DNA of 57,658 bases from assembly GCA_014381785.1 (NCBI GenBank), contig JACNKZ010000046.1:1-57658 (forward strand), in the 5' to 3' direction. Numbering within the stretch: the first letter of the stretch is position 1; each line of letters starts with the position of its first letter. This DNA is from Kiritimatiellota bacterium (lineage in GTDB: Bacteria; Verrucomicrobiota; Kiritimatiellia; Kiritimatiellales; Tichowtungiaceae). The notes beneath the pieces are model-generated. The model did not search any database, was not told the origin of the DNA, and saw only the letters and a program-made list of their open reading frames with translations. Of this stretch, positions 33,001-41,009 are shown in pieces. Made by a program: the position numbers and the translations under genes.

Positions 33001-33634
33001 CTTCGCCCTGCAGCGAATCGGCAAACTCGATGAATATGTTGAGCGCGTGCAAAAAGGCGAGAAGGATCTCCACGTCCGGCTCGGCGGCATGGTTGACCAG
33101 TACCAAAAAGTATTCACCAAAAAAGATCCGCCCCGCCCCTACGCCCGATTCGTCATCGAGGGGCTCGACGGCACCATCAACGCCGTCATTTGGCCGGACG
33201 ACTTTCAGGCGCTGGACCCCTTTCTCGACGATGGGAAGGCGATCATGGTCGGGGCCAAGCTGGCGCTCGACTTCCGCGAATCACCGGAAGTGCAGGTTTC
33301 GGAAATTATTCCGCTGGCCGAAGCTGGCATGCGCTACACCAAAAAGGTGAACATCCATCTGACCGAGGCGGCCGTTACTCAAAAACATCTGGCTGATGTG
33401 CGGGCCATCCTCGCGCGCAACCCCGGCATCACGCCGGTCTCAATTTGCGTGCTACTCGACAGCGGCGAGAAGGTTTTCGTAAAAACCCACCGCGATATGT
33501 ACGTCGAAGCCACTCAGCACCTCGGCCACGAGCTCGAACAGCTTCTCGGCGAGGACTGCGTTTACATCGAATCCCGCCAGCAACCGCTGCTGAAGCCCCC
33601 CACCAAACGGCGCTGGCAGAAACGGGCAGGCTGA
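30077..33634 (+). CDS. dnaE: DNA polymerase III alpha subunit
   Basis: A 1185-residue replicative polymerase. N-terminal PHP domain (HLHFHTQYSLLDSTCKVGEV), polymerase core with the catalytic aspartates in PDFDIDFCPTRRQDV and GPGRGSGAGSI, thumb/fingers (MKMDFLGLKNLTII, IMVYQEQ-like IIVYQEQIQQAARDLAGF), helix-hairpin-helix and C-terminal OB fold (HVRLGGMV). The GTG at 30077 with GGGAG eight bases upstream is preferred to the ATG at 30032 in repeat DNA. The stop codon TGA lies inside a dispersed repeat (33625-33644), which sets the C-terminal residues RAG. Confidence 0.95.
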   Translation: MKNIPFCHLHFHTQYSLLDSTCKVGEVMETAKALGQEYVAITDHGNLYGAVDFYKKAYKEGIKPIIGCEMYVARNGMDEKSSQADNMHLVLLAENNEGYRNLMHLVSLSHLEGFYYKPRIDKALLRKYTGGLIGLSACLKGEVTEAAAEGAVDKAVELANEYSEILGPNNFYLELQDHGMTEQKQANKHLLEVAKITGLPLVATNDVHYIKQADHEAHDVLICLQQGHLLSDENRMRYSGDQFYMKSGAEMQQLFPHQPEALTNTVEIARRCNVEFEFDLPAERLHFPTFFPLPEGVSKEDHLMEIGKRGLEKLYKLDDFDNPVDALGEKVKAQYEYEVRIIKQTHYVNYFLVVADFIQWAKDNGIPVGPGRGSGAGSILAYALGITAIDPLKYNLIFERFLNPDRVSPPDFDIDFCPTRRQDVIQYVRDKYGEDCVAQIITFGTLGAKTLMRDIGRVLNLPLSECDRIAKMIPDMTKNLQTAQKESPDFARACKSDETARKIMKYAPRLEGLPRHTGMHAAGVVIGEKPLIDIIPLTKERKEGMIVVQFEKGPTEEIGLLKMDFLGLKNLTIIQEAIEHIERNHGIKLDPMGLPLDDAKTFELFCKGDTAGVFQLESPGMRDTLRQMNPDCFEDIIAVLALYRPGPMQFIPTYNKRKHGQEKVVYDHPVLEPILKETNGIIVYQEQIQQAARDLAGFSLGEGDILRRAMGKKKKEVMDEQRGKFVDGCKTANNIAAKLANKIFDNIAKFAEYGFNKSHSTAYGFISFQTAYLKAHYPEEFMAALLSAEMGNPDKLASVLAETREMGLEIRPPSVNESIARFRPTDGAVHFGMTGIKGVGGGAVEALVSERDANGPFKGLIDFCSRVDSKSFNRKALESLIKCGAFDFTNIHRARLFEGVDIALGRAAEAQKDRDSGQGSMFDMMGGTAAKTVGDEELPDVAPWHENEMLAAEKELIGFYVSGHPLAAHEWTLKTFALQRIGKLDEYVERVQKGEKDLHVRLGGMVDQYQKVFTKKDPPRPYARFVIEGLDGTINAVIWPDDFQALDPFLDDGKAIMVGAKLALDFRESPEVQVSEIIPLAEAGMRYTKKVNIHLTEAAVTQKHLADVRAILARNPGITPVSICVLLDSGEKVFVKTHRDMYVEATQHLGHELEQLLGEDCVYIESRQQPLLKPPTKRRWQKRAG

Positions 33635-33706
33635 GCCTGCACCCGCCTTTTCCAAGCATTGGAAAAATAATCCGCGCCCTCACGCAGTGAGTTCCAAGCA
33701 TTGGAA
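33625..33706. repeat. GGCAGGCTGAGCCTGCACCC repeat and palindrome pair after dnaE
   Basis: The 20-base repeat (33625-33644) spans the dnaE stop. Two exact TTCCAA-GCA-TTGGAA palindromes follow at 33650-33664 and 33692-33706, 42 bp apart. From 33720 to 33760 TCCAATAATCC-type units lead to the lpxL start. Confidence 0.9.
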
Positions 33707-33763
33707 ACCATTCTGTGCTACCCAACGCTCCAATAATCCGGTATTCCATTACTCCATTCTTTT

Positions 33764-34684
33764 ATGAAACACCGCCCTAAACATATTTTTGAATACGCGA
33801 TGCTTCGCGGACTGCTCGGCATTGTCAATGTGCTGCCGCTGCGCGCCGCGCTGGCGGTCGGCTGGCTGATCGGGGCGTTTTTCTTTTATGTGATGCGCTT
33901 CCGCCGCGACAAGGCCCTCTCCCGTCTGGAAGAGGTTTTCGGCGACCACTACACCGCCGCCGAGCGCAAAAAAATCGCCTGGCTTTCCTTCCGCAACCTC
34001 TGCTTCAACGCGATCGAGGCCGCCCGTTTTCATAAACTGACGCCGGAACAACTGAAGCGCATGCCGCTCTATACGCAAATGGAGCAAGTGCAGAAATTCC
34101 ACCGCGAAACTGGTCCGCTGATCTTCACCACCGCGCACATGGGCAACTGGGACCTCGCCGGCGTGGCGGCTAAACTCGATGGCCTGCCGATCTTTTCAAT
34201 TGCCCGCCGCCAAAAAAATCCGCTGACCGATGAGATGCTCAATAAAATGCGCAACGCCACCGGCATGGAAGTGGTTCTCAACGACTCGCGCATTCTGCAG
34301 AATGTCGTGCGAAAACTCAAAGCGGGTGAAGTGCTCGCCATTCTGCCGGACGTCCGCTCACGGGAATCGGATCTGAAAGTCCCCTTTCTCAACGGCACGG
34401 CCAGCCTCGGCGCCGGAACCGCCATCTTCGCACAGATGGCCAAATGCCCGATTCTGCCGGTCGTGGTCATCCGCAACGGTTGGACCCGCCACGAAGCCAA
34501 AGTATTCGACCCCATCATTCCAAACCCCGCGGCAAACAAAACCGAAGATCGCCACCGGATCATGCAGGAATTAATTTCTGTGCTCGACGCGGAAATTCAA
34601 GCGCACCCGGAGCAGTACTTCTGGTTTAACAAACGCTGGGTGCTCGATCCGGTTGCGGCTGCGCCGCAATCTGAATCGGAATAA
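33764..34684 (+). CDS. lpxL: lipid A acyltransferase (LpxL/HtrB family)
   Basis: A 306-residue inner-membrane acyltransferase. An N-terminal hydrophobic helix (RGLLGIVNVLPLRAALAVGW) is followed by the catalytic H-x4-D motif in TTAHMGNWDLAG and by ILPDVRSRESDLKVPFLNG. The family adds secondary acyl chains to lipid A, so the cell has an outer membrane with lipopolysaccharide. ATG at 33764, with no strong Shine-Dalgarno. Whether it is LpxL or LpxM type cannot be decided. Confidence 0.85.
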   Translation: MKHRPKHIFEYAMLRGLLGIVNVLPLRAALAVGWLIGAFFFYVMRFRRDKALSRLEEVFGDHYTAAERKKIAWLSFRNLCFNAIEAARFHKLTPEQLKRMPLYTQMEQVQKFHRETGPLIFTTAHMGNWDLAGVAAKLDGLPIFSIARRQKNPLTDEMLNKMRNATGMEVVLNDSRILQNVVRKLKAGEVLAILPDVRSRESDLKVPFLNGTASLGAGTAIFAQMAKCPILPVVVIRNGWTRHEAKVFDPIIPNPAANKTEDRHRIMQELISVLDAEIQAHPEQYFWFNKRWVLDPVAAAPQSESE

Positions 34685-34724
34685 CGAATTCCCGAAATAC
34701 CCCATTCTTGAATCGCGTATCCCG

Positions 34725-35474
34725 TTAAAAAACCAGATAGCGGATCGCCGAGGCAATCACGACGATGATGAGCAGCCAGCGAATGAACGGCGTGCCGCGC
34801 TGGGCGGCCTCATGCGTTGCCGTCCATGCGCCGAGCATATTGCCGCAGGCAAGCGTCAGCCCCAGATCCCAGCGCACCAGGTCGTTCATCACAAAAATCG
34901 CCAGCGCCGGCACGATGTAACAGAGAGCAATCAGCAGCTTCACCGCGTTGGCGCGTACCAGGTCCAGTCCTGTCGCCAGCACCAGCGCGGTCAGCAGAAA
35001 CACACCCACCCCGAGCTGAACATAACCGCCATAGATGCCGATCAGAAAAAAGGTAACCATTTGAACCAGACCCGCTTTTTTCTTTTCCCGCTCCGGATTG
35101 CCTTCAAGCCAACGGCTCGGTTTGAGAAAAAGAGGAATTAGCGTCAGCGCCATGCAGACCCCGATGGAGCGGCGCAGCACCATACTGCTCACCTGTCCGG
35201 CAATCAGCGCGCCGAGAATTCCGCCAACCACCGCCGGCAGAATAATGCCGATATGCGGACGGATCTCCAGCTTACCCTGTTTTCGGAACCGGCCGACTCC
35301 GACCGCCGCCTGACAAAGAATCGCCACGCGGTTCGTTCCGTTGGCCACATCGAGCGGAAGCCCCGCCAAATTCAGCACCGCCAGCGAAATCACCGATCCG
35401 GCGGCGGCCAATGTGTTAATGAACCCGGCGCAAAAGCCGGCCAGCACCAACAGAGGATAAATCAACACGTCCAT
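34725..35474 (-). CDS. TauE/SafE-family permease
   Basis: A 249-residue membrane protein with about eight hydrophobic segments. The family sequence GFCAGFINTLAAAGSVISLA is near the N-terminus, with VANGTNRVAIL following. TauE/SafE proteins export sulfite, sulfoacetate or similar anions. No sulfur-metabolism genes are adjacent, so the substrate is open. It is convergent with lpxL; the short gap (34685-34724) holds degenerate repeats. Confidence 0.85.
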   Translation of the reverse strand: MDVLIYPLLVLAGFCAGFINTLAAAGSVISLAVLNLAGLPLDVANGTNRVAILCQAAVGVGRFRKQGKLEIRPHIGIILPAVVGGILGALIAGQVSSMVLRRSIGVCMALTLIPLFLKPSRWLEGNPEREKKKAGLVQMVTFFLIGIYGGYVQLGVGVFLLTALVLATGLDLVRANAVKLLIALCYIVPALAIFVMNDLVRWDLGLTLACGNMLGAWTATHEAAQRGTPFIRWLLIIVVIASAIRYLVF

Positions 35475-35574
35475 AGGATAAGTGGAATACTGGATTAGCG
35501 GGTCTATGAATAGAAGAATCGCTCAGCCCCTTGTTCCCGTGTCGCGTGTCTGTTCGCGCGCCAACGAGGCAAAG

Positions 35575-35602
35575 AAAAAGGGGCTTGCGATTAGCAAACC
35601 CC
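35575..35602 (-). terminator. terminator of tRNA-Asp
   Basis: GGGG-CTTGC and GCAA-CCCC (35580-35602) form a stem with one mismatch; on the minus strand it is followed by a T run (35575-35579). It sits nine bases beyond the tRNA 3' end. Confidence 0.75.
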
Positions 35603-35611
35603 TCAAAAAGG

Positions 35612-35688
35612 TGGCGAGGATGACGAGACTCGAACTCGCAACCCCCAGCGTGACAGGCTGGTGCTCTAACCAATTGAGCTACACCCCC
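35612..35688 (-). tRNA. tRNA-Asp(GTC)
   Basis: On the minus strand a full cloverleaf is visible: acceptor GGGGGTG with CATCCTC (two G-T pairs), D arm GCTC/GAGC, anticodon stem CCAGC/GCTGG around CTGTCAC, T arm GCGAG/CTCGT around TTCGAGT, discriminator G and encoded CCA at 35612-35614. Confidence 0.95.
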
Positions 35689-35738
35689 ACCAAAGAAACG
35701 AAGAGAATAGACAGACCGCTTTTTAATTCAAGATGAAT

Positions 35739-36557
35739 TTATGCAAATTTCATCAGGTTTTTCACAGCCTCATTCAGGTCAGGCTGGCGGAGGAGGCTTT
35801 CGCCGACGAGAACGGCGGCGATACCGGCTTCCTGGAGGGTTTTGATGTCCCCGGCGGTGCGGATGCCGCTTTCGCTGATGAGGGTGCAGTCGGCGGGTGC
35901 GAGCTCGCGCAAGGCCAGTGTGGTTTCGATTTTTGTCTCGAAGGTCTTCAAGTTGCGGTTGTTGATGCCGATGCATTTGGCCTTTGCCGCCACCGCGCGC
36001 TTCATTTCCTCTGCAGTATGCACTTCAACCAATGGCGTCATGCCGGAGGCTTCGATCAATTGAATGAACGAGATCAGTTCCGAATTCGTGAGCGCGGCGA
36101 CAATCATCAGCACCGCGGAGGCGCCGAGCGCTTCGGCGTGGAAGATCTGACGCGGATCGATGACGAATTCTTTGTAGAGCATGGGTAGCGTTGTTGCCGC
36201 GCGGACTTCGCTCCACTGCGCTTCGCCGCCGCCGAAATATTTATTGTCCATCAGGCAGGAGATGGCCTGCGCGCCGGCGGCGGCGTAGGCTTTGGCAATT
36301 CCGGCGGGCTCAAACGGAACGCGGATCGGGCCAGCAGAGGGCGACTGTCGCTTGACCTCGGCGATCAATCCCATTGGAACGGATGTAAGCGCTTTGATGA
36401 AGTCGGGTGTTTCGCTGCGGGCCGGTTTGCCGTCACAGCCGTCGCAGGAGCCTCCGGCGTGCGGAAGATTTTCGACCACGGTTTCCAAGGTTTGGAAATA
36501 GCCGGGCTGCTCAATCTCGATGCGCTTGTTGGCAATAATCTCGTCGAGGATGTTCAT
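35739..36557 (-). CDS. trpC: indole-3-glycerol phosphate synthase
   Basis: A 272-residue TIM barrel that closes the indole ring in tryptophan synthesis. LIAEVKRQSPSAGPIR (catalytic lysine), YAAAGAQAISCLMDNKYFGG, PMLYKEFVID, CIGINNRNLKTFE and LISESGIRTAGDIKTL are all present. An exact palindrome at 36483-36497 is read as FQTLET. No other trp gene adjoins; trpB is 17 kb away, so the pathway genes are scattered. Confidence 0.93.
   Translation of the reverse strand: MNILDEIIANKRIEIEQPGYFQTLETVVENLPHAGGSCDGCDGKPARSETPDFIKALTSVPMGLIAEVKRQSPSAGPIRVPFEPAGIAKAYAAAGAQAISCLMDNKYFGGGEAQWSEVRAATTLPMLYKEFVIDPRQIFHAEALGASAVLMIVAALTNSELISFIQLIEASGMTPLVEVHTAEEMKRAVAAKAKCIGINNRNLKTFETKIETTLALRELAPADCTLISESGIRTAGDIKTLQEAGIAAVLVGESLLRQPDLNEAVKNLMKFA
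36483..36497. repeat. exact palindrome TTCCAA-N3-TTGGAA in trpC
   Basis: Centre GGT. It lies near the 5' end of trpC, in a variable region before the first conserved motif, where an in-frame change is easily tolerated. Confidence 0.9.
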
Positions 36558-36612
36558 TTTAAATTTGGATTACTGGATAATGGGATTAAGGGATTATTGG
36601 GGAGAGGTTATA

Positions 36613-36882
36613 TCAGTGGCCGTTGTGTAAGCAACATTGCTTTCTTTGACTAAAAACGTAATTCAGGTGCTGTATGTATTCTTTCAGGGACCGACGACAA
36701 TATCCCTCTGCGATATTCCGATGAACCGAGTCGATTGAGGCGAGTTGCTGGCTTTTGAGTCGGGCAACCTCATACGGTAATTTTTTAAACACCTTCCAGG
36801 TTAGAACAAAAAGTGTTTTGGTATCCTGCCGCACGCGCAGTTTTTTGTATCCGCGCATGACCCCTTTCCGCTCTTCTTTCAT
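36613..36882 (-). pseudogene. truncated four-helix-bundle protein (23S rRNA intervening-sequence family)
   Basis: The frame MKEERKGVMRGYKKLRVRQD matches the start of the family, with SQQLASIDSVHRNIAEGYCRRSLKEYIQHLNYV, the helix 2-3 signature. After YVF the frame turns into SQRKQCC and stops. Shifting at the five-T run gives LVKESN..., closer to the usual continuation, but this also stops soon. Members are normally 115-125 residues, so it looks frameshifted and shortened. GGAGG precedes the ATG at 36882. Confidence 0.6.
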
Positions 36883-36917
36883 CCCGACCTCCAATTATCC
36901 AACAATCCTGTAATCCA

Positions 36918-38033
36918 TTACGCCTCTTCCCTCTGCTTCATTTTGAGATAGGCTTCGATGAAGGGGTCGATTTTGCCATCGATGACGGCCTGCACGTTGC
37001 CCACTTTTTCCTCGGTGCGATGATCGTTCACCATGGTATAGGGCTGCATGACGTAGGAGCGGATCTGGGAGCCCCAGGCGATTTCCCCTTTGTCCCCGTA
37101 AAATTTTTCAGCGGCTTTGCGCTGTTTATCGAGCTCGTGCTCGTAGACTTTGGCTTTGAGCACCTTCAGGGCTTTGGCCCGGTTTTTGTGCTGCGAGCGT
37201 TCGGCCTGACACTGGACGACAATGCCGGTCGGCAGATGGACAATGCGGACGGCGGAGTCGGTGGTGTTGACGTGCTGACCCCCGGCGCCCTGCGCGCGGT
37301 AGGTGTCGATGCGCAGGTCGCTTTCTGGAATTTCCACGTCGATGTCGTCATCGAGTTCGGCGGTGACATCGAGCGCGACGAAGGAGGTGTGGCGGCGCGA
37401 GGCGGAGTCGAAGGGGCTGATGCGCACGAGACGGTGGACGCCGCGCTCGCCTTTGAGGTAGCCGTAGGCGTAGTCACCGGAAATCTGGAACGAAACAGAC
37501 TTGATGCCGGCCTCCTCCCCAGCCTGGTAGTCCATCACATCCACTTTGAATCCGTGGCGCTCGGCGTAGCGGGTGTACATGCGATAAAGAATGTCGGCCC
37601 AGTCGCAGGACTCAGTGCCGCCCGCGCCGGCGTGCAGGGTGAGGTAGGCATTTTTGGAATCGAGCGGACCGCCGAGCAGCGACTGCATTTCCAATGTTTG
37701 GAAACTTTTTTCGCACCCCGCGAGCATCTGTTCAATTTCTTTGGCGGCCTGCTCCTGCCCTGCCTCATCCTCGGCTTCAGCGAGCTCGAGCATCATTTCG
37801 GCATCCTCGAGAAGCGATTCAACATTTTCGAAAGGATCGATGCCCGTTTTTAAAATTTTGGTGGCGGCAATATTGGCGTTGGCGGCGGTCTGATCGTTCC
37901 AGAAATCGGGCGCGGCGGCTTCTGTTTCGAGTTTTTCGAGCGCGGCACGTTTTTCCACGATACCGAGATACCCACTCATTTCATTCAGGCGGTCACGGAC
38001 AGCGGCGATTTTCTCTTTCAGTTCTTCAAGCAT
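36918..38033 (-). CDS. prfB: peptide chain release factor 2
   Basis: A 371-residue class I release factor for UAA/UGA. The SPF codon-recognition tripeptide is in VRISPFDSAS, GGQ in RAQGAGGQHVNTTDSAV. The ATG at 38033 gives MLEELKEKIAAVRDRL. There is no internal TGA around GYLGIVEK, so the usual autoregulatory +1 frameshift is absent. It overlaps the 3' end of lnt by 8 bases. An exact palindrome at 37689-37703 is read as FQTLEM. Confidence 0.95.
   Translation of the reverse strand: MLEELKEKIAAVRDRLNEMSGYLGIVEKRAALEKLETEAAAPDFWNDQTAANANIAATKILKTGIDPFENVESLLEDAEMMLELAEAEDEAGQEQAAKEIEQMLAGCEKSFQTLEMQSLLGGPLDSKNAYLTLHAGAGGTESCDWADILYRMYTRYAERHGFKVDVMDYQAGEEAGIKSVSFQISGDYAYGYLKGERGVHRLVRISPFDSASRRHTSFVALDVTAELDDDIDVEIPESDLRIDTYRAQGAGGQHVNTTDSAVRIVHLPTGIVVQCQAERSQHKNRAKALKVLKAKVYEHELDKQRKAAEKFYGDKGEIAWGSQIRSYVMQPYTMVNDHRTEEKVGNVQAVIDGKIDPFIEAYLKMKQREEA
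37689..37703. repeat. exact palindrome TTCCAA-N3-TTGGAA in prfB
   Basis: Centre TGT; located in the variable linker between the N-terminal helical domain and the codon-recognition domain, read as FQTLEM. Confidence 0.9.
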
Positions 38034-39624
38034 TGGGTTTCTTTCGGGGTGTAAAGCAGAGGGAGATAAATAGCGCAACACTGCCGAGCAGGCAAGCCTG
38101 CGCGAAACGGTCGCCATGACGGGTGTAGAAGGTGAGGGGGCGGTCGGGGTCCGCTGGAGTCACCGCCACCGTCTGAAATCCTTCTGTGCGCGGGGCGAGC
38201 GTCTGCGTGATGTTCCCTTTGGCGTCGATGGCGCAAGTGACTCCGGTGTTGGTACAGCGCAGCAGCGGCAGCCGGGTTTCGACGGTTCGAAAGACGGCAT
38301 GCGCCAGATGCTGAACCGAGCCGCAGTCCGGATCGAACCACGAGTCGTTGGTCTGGTTGACGAGCCAGGTTGCGCCGGCGCGCGCGGCGCGGCGCGCGAG
38401 ATATGGTAGCGTATCTTCAAAGCAGATCAGAACCGAGAACGGCCGCTCGTCGTCGGGCAGACGGAGCAGGGTTGTTTCTTTGCCGGACTGGAAGCTCGAG
38501 TTAATAGGCGTGAGCGCATTGATCAGCGGAATTTTTTCTTCGAACGGAATGTATTCGCCGAACAGGACCAGGTGCTGTTTGCGGTAAGAGCCGAGCAGTT
38601 GACCGCGCGTATTGAAGAGCATGGAGGCGTTGTAGTAGTTCTGTCCGCCGTCGGCCAGCCAATCCATATCCATACTGCCGACAAGTAGCGGAACACCCGC
38701 GGCGGCAAAACGCTGAACCAGTGCGGCGGAACGGGGGCTATAGCGGACGAAGTCGGGCAGCGCGGTTTCGGGCCAGATAATCAGATCCAGATCGAGTGCA
38801 TGCGTCGTGAGTTCTGTGAGCTGCTCAAGGCGCTGATAAATCAACTCGGGGTCGGCGAGTTCCCAGTTTCCGACCTCTGGAATATTAAGCTGAATGAGCG
38901 CGGCGCGAATCGGCTCCGCCAGCGCTTCGGGCGCCAGCAGAATGCGCAACCCAAAGGAGGAGGCCGCCGCCAGCACAAACAGGACGGTCATAAACTCGAC
39001 GTGTATTTTATAGCCAGCGCGGCGCAGACCGGAGGTGTATTGCAGAATCGTCACCGCAATCCCGGCATTAACCAAAATCATGAGCGCCGACAGCAGGTAG
39101 ACCCCGCCCAGCTCCGCAATCTGAATCAACGAAATTTGGTTGTACTGACTGACGCCCAGCAGATTCCAGGGGAAGCCGGTGATCAGTGTGGCGCGCAGAT
39201 ATTCCGATGCGGCCCATACGGCGGCGAGCGCAACCATCCATCCGAGGTTTTTCATTCGGGCCATGCCGCGCCACCCGCCGGGCCGCAGCGCGACCAACAG
39301 CGCGAAGGGAATAAAGTAGAGCGCGCAGTAGGCCGCCAGCGCCAGATAGCCCGCCCAGGTGACGTGGCGCAGCCAGTAGAGACTGCCGACAAAAAAAACC
39401 GCGCCGGCGAGCCAGCCGATAAACGCGGCGCGGCGCGGCGCGGCATTCGAACAGGCGAGAATGAGCGGCACCAGTGCGACCCAGCCGAACACGCCGATTC
39501 CATGAGGCGGAAAACTCAGAATAAGAAGCCCGCCCGACAAACCTGCGCCAAGAACAGGGGTGGTCTTCCTCAACGACGCCAAACGTGCTTTAAAATTTAA
39601 GGGGGCGGCGGTCATGTTATTCAT
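38026..39624 (-). CDS. lnt: apolipoprotein N-acyltransferase
   Basis: A 532-residue inner-membrane enzyme that adds the third acyl chain to lipoproteins. Six or so N-terminal transmembrane helices; then a nitrilase-like domain with catalytic Glu in IWPETALPDF, Lys in GSYRKQHLVLFGEYIPF and Cys in LICFEDTLP. Required for the lipobox proteins seen at 6.2 and 11.6 kb. The start may be 39624 or the ATG at 39615. It is followed without gap by prfB, probably as an operon. Confidence 0.92.
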   Translation of the reverse strand: MNNMTAAPLNFKARLASLRKTTPVLGAGLSGGLLILSFPPHGIGVFGWVALVPLILACSNAAPRRAAFIGWLAGAVFFVGSLYWLRHVTWAGYLALAAYCALYFIPFALLVALRPGGWRGMARMKNLGWMVALAAVWAASEYLRATLITGFPWNLLGVSQYNQISLIQIAELGGVYLLSALMILVNAGIAVTILQYTSGLRRAGYKIHVEFMTVLFVLAAASSFGLRILLAPEALAEPIRAALIQLNIPEVGNWELADPELIYQRLEQLTELTTHALDLDLIIWPETALPDFVRYSPRSAALVQRFAAAGVPLLVGSMDMDWLADGGQNYYNASMLFNTRGQLLGSYRKQHLVLFGEYIPFEEKIPLINALTPINSSFQSGKETTLLRLPDDERPFSVLICFEDTLPYLARRAARAGATWLVNQTNDSWFDPDCGSVQHLAHAVFRTVETRLPLLRCTNTGVTCAIDAKGNITQTLAPRTEGFQTVAVTPADPDRPLTFYTRHGDRFAQACLLGSVALFISLCFTPRKKPNA

Positions 39625-39738
39625 TGTTGGTTATTCGTTATTCGGGACCGATCATTCTCAATGTCGACATCGCACCATCTTAAAGACCCATAACGAATCT
39701 CCAACAACAAATATCGGGAACCGCCTGCAGGCGGTTTT

Positions 39739-40425
39739 CTACAGATCGAGCAGCAGAACGGAGGGCGTCGAGGACCAGCCGTTGCGTTCGGCGCAACGGC
39801 TGAGAACATCCTGAAGATAGTCGATCATCTGCGGCGCGATGCGACCGGCGCGCGGCCGGATGAAAGAGGCCAAATGCGGAAGACCTTTGACGACCAACGT
39901 GCCGCAGCCATCCGGCTTTACCGCCTTTGGCGGCACAGACTTCCAAACATTGGAAGCGCTTTCCGTCAGCACGCGCAGGGTCCGCCACAGAATCATTTCA
40001 TGCCGGTCGGCTTCCGACAGATTTATTTTCCCGAGGTCGAGCACCCAGGTGGCTTCCCGACCAACGGTTTGAAGGCGCAGCGGGCGCAGAGCGCGCGAGC
40101 TGAACAGCGGGTAGAGTTCGGGAAACGGATATTTAACGGAGAGAACCTCGAGCCAGGAGTCGGCATACCTGCGATGTGCGCGATCATGGAGAAGAACACG
40201 GCCGGCGGCATAAGAATCTCCGGCGACGCAAAAAGAGCGAGCCATCAAGAGAGACAGGGTGTGTTCGGGCATATGCGGGTGCTGCTCGCAGAAAACGGCA
40301 AGACTCTCTGACACGTCGGAAGCTGTTTCGCGCTCATGCAAATCCAGCGCCTCAACAAGATGCTGGACATAGCCGGACCAGAGCTGGCGGGCAGAGGGTG
40401 CACGGGTTGCATACGGGTCGATCAT
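39739..40425 (-). CDS. hypothetical protein coupled to nrdR
   Basis: A 228-residue protein, not recognised. It has no signal or membrane segment; its N-terminal half is helical (HLVEALDLHERETASDVSES) and the C-terminal half holds WVLDLGKINLSEADRHEMIL and IAPQMIDYLQDVLSRCAERN. The start overlaps the nrdR stop by four bases (ATGA). An exact palindrome at 39941-39955 is read as SNVWKS, a different frame from the common FQxLE. The following 114-base gap to lnt has TTGGTTATTCGTTATTC-type repeats. Confidence 0.65.
   Translation of the reverse strand: MIDPYATRAPSARQLWSGYVQHLVEALDLHERETASDVSESLAVFCEQHPHMPEHTLSLLMARSFCVAGDSYAAGRVLLHDRAHRRYADSWLEVLSVKYPFPELYPLFSSRALRPLRLQTVGREATWVLDLGKINLSEADRHEMILWRTLRVLTESASNVWKSVPPKAVKPDGCGTLVVKGLPHLASFIRPRAGRIAPQMIDYLQDVLSRCAERNGWSSTPSVLLLDL
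39941..39955. repeat. exact palindrome TTCCAA-N3-TTGGAA in the nrdR-coupled gene
   Basis: Centre ACA; inside the coding frame at 39739-40425, read as part of ASNVWKS. Confidence 0.9.
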
Positions 40426-40877
40426 TCGCGTCCAATCAAGCGTTCCGCTTCGTTCATAAACTGGTTCACATCTTTGAAGCGCCGGTAGACCGACGCAAAG
40501 CGGACGTATGCCACTTCATCGAGTTTTTCAAGCATCACCATCACCTTGGCGCCGATCGCGGTGGAAGGAACTTCCCGTTCATACTCCGCTTCAACTTCCG
40601 TGATGATCGTGTTGGTCATCTGCTCAATCTGCTGAACACTGATCGGACGTTTCTGACAGGCAATCACCAAACTCTGCATCAGTTTTTCGCGCACAAGAAC
40701 TTCCCGGCGACCATCCCGTTTAATGACCTGCAAGGCGGAGCGCAACACCTCTTCGTAGGTGGTGAAGCGATGTCCGCAGTTCAGGCAGAGACGGCGGCGG
40801 CGAATGGCCGCGCCCTCGCGGACCTCCCGGCTATCGATCACTTTGTTTTCGCGATGTTCACATTTGGGACATTTCAT
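40422..40877 (-). CDS. nrdR: transcriptional repressor NrdR
   Basis: A 151-residue protein with a four-cysteine zinc ribbon (MKCPKCEHRENKVIDSREV ... LCLNCGHRFTTYEEV) and an ATP-cone domain (VIKRDGRREVLVREKLMQSL). NrdR represses ribonucleotide reductase genes when dATP is abundant. Conserved family length. It leads a two-gene unit with the unknown gene; no nrd genes are nearby. Confidence 0.96.
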   Translation of the reverse strand: MKCPKCEHRENKVIDSREVREGAAIRRRRLCLNCGHRFTTYEEVLRSALQVIKRDGRREVLVREKLMQSLVIACQKRPISVQQIEQMTNTIITEVEAEYEREVPSTAIGAKVMVMLEKLDEVAYVRFASVYRRFKDVNQFMNEAERLIGRE

Positions 40878-40956
40878 ACGGGGAATCTCCGCTCTTCTAA
40901 ATGCGGGAGCATAGCCTGCCCCCTAAGCAAAAGGAAATTAAAAACCGGGGAACCAC

Positions 40957-40986
40957 AAAAAAACAGCCTCGGATTTCCGAGGCTGT
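40957..40986 (-). terminator. terminator of the histone-like gene
   Basis: ACAGCCTCGG and CCGAGGCTGT form a ten-pair stem around ATTT (40963-40986); on the minus strand it is followed by seven T (40957-40963). Confidence 0.88.
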
Positions 40987-41009
40987 CTTCAGAAAGAATC
41001 CATACGGAT

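Noticed and set aside
37920-38033. Programmed frameshift in prfB
   Set aside because: The region around GYLGIVEK is read straight through without an in-frame TGA.
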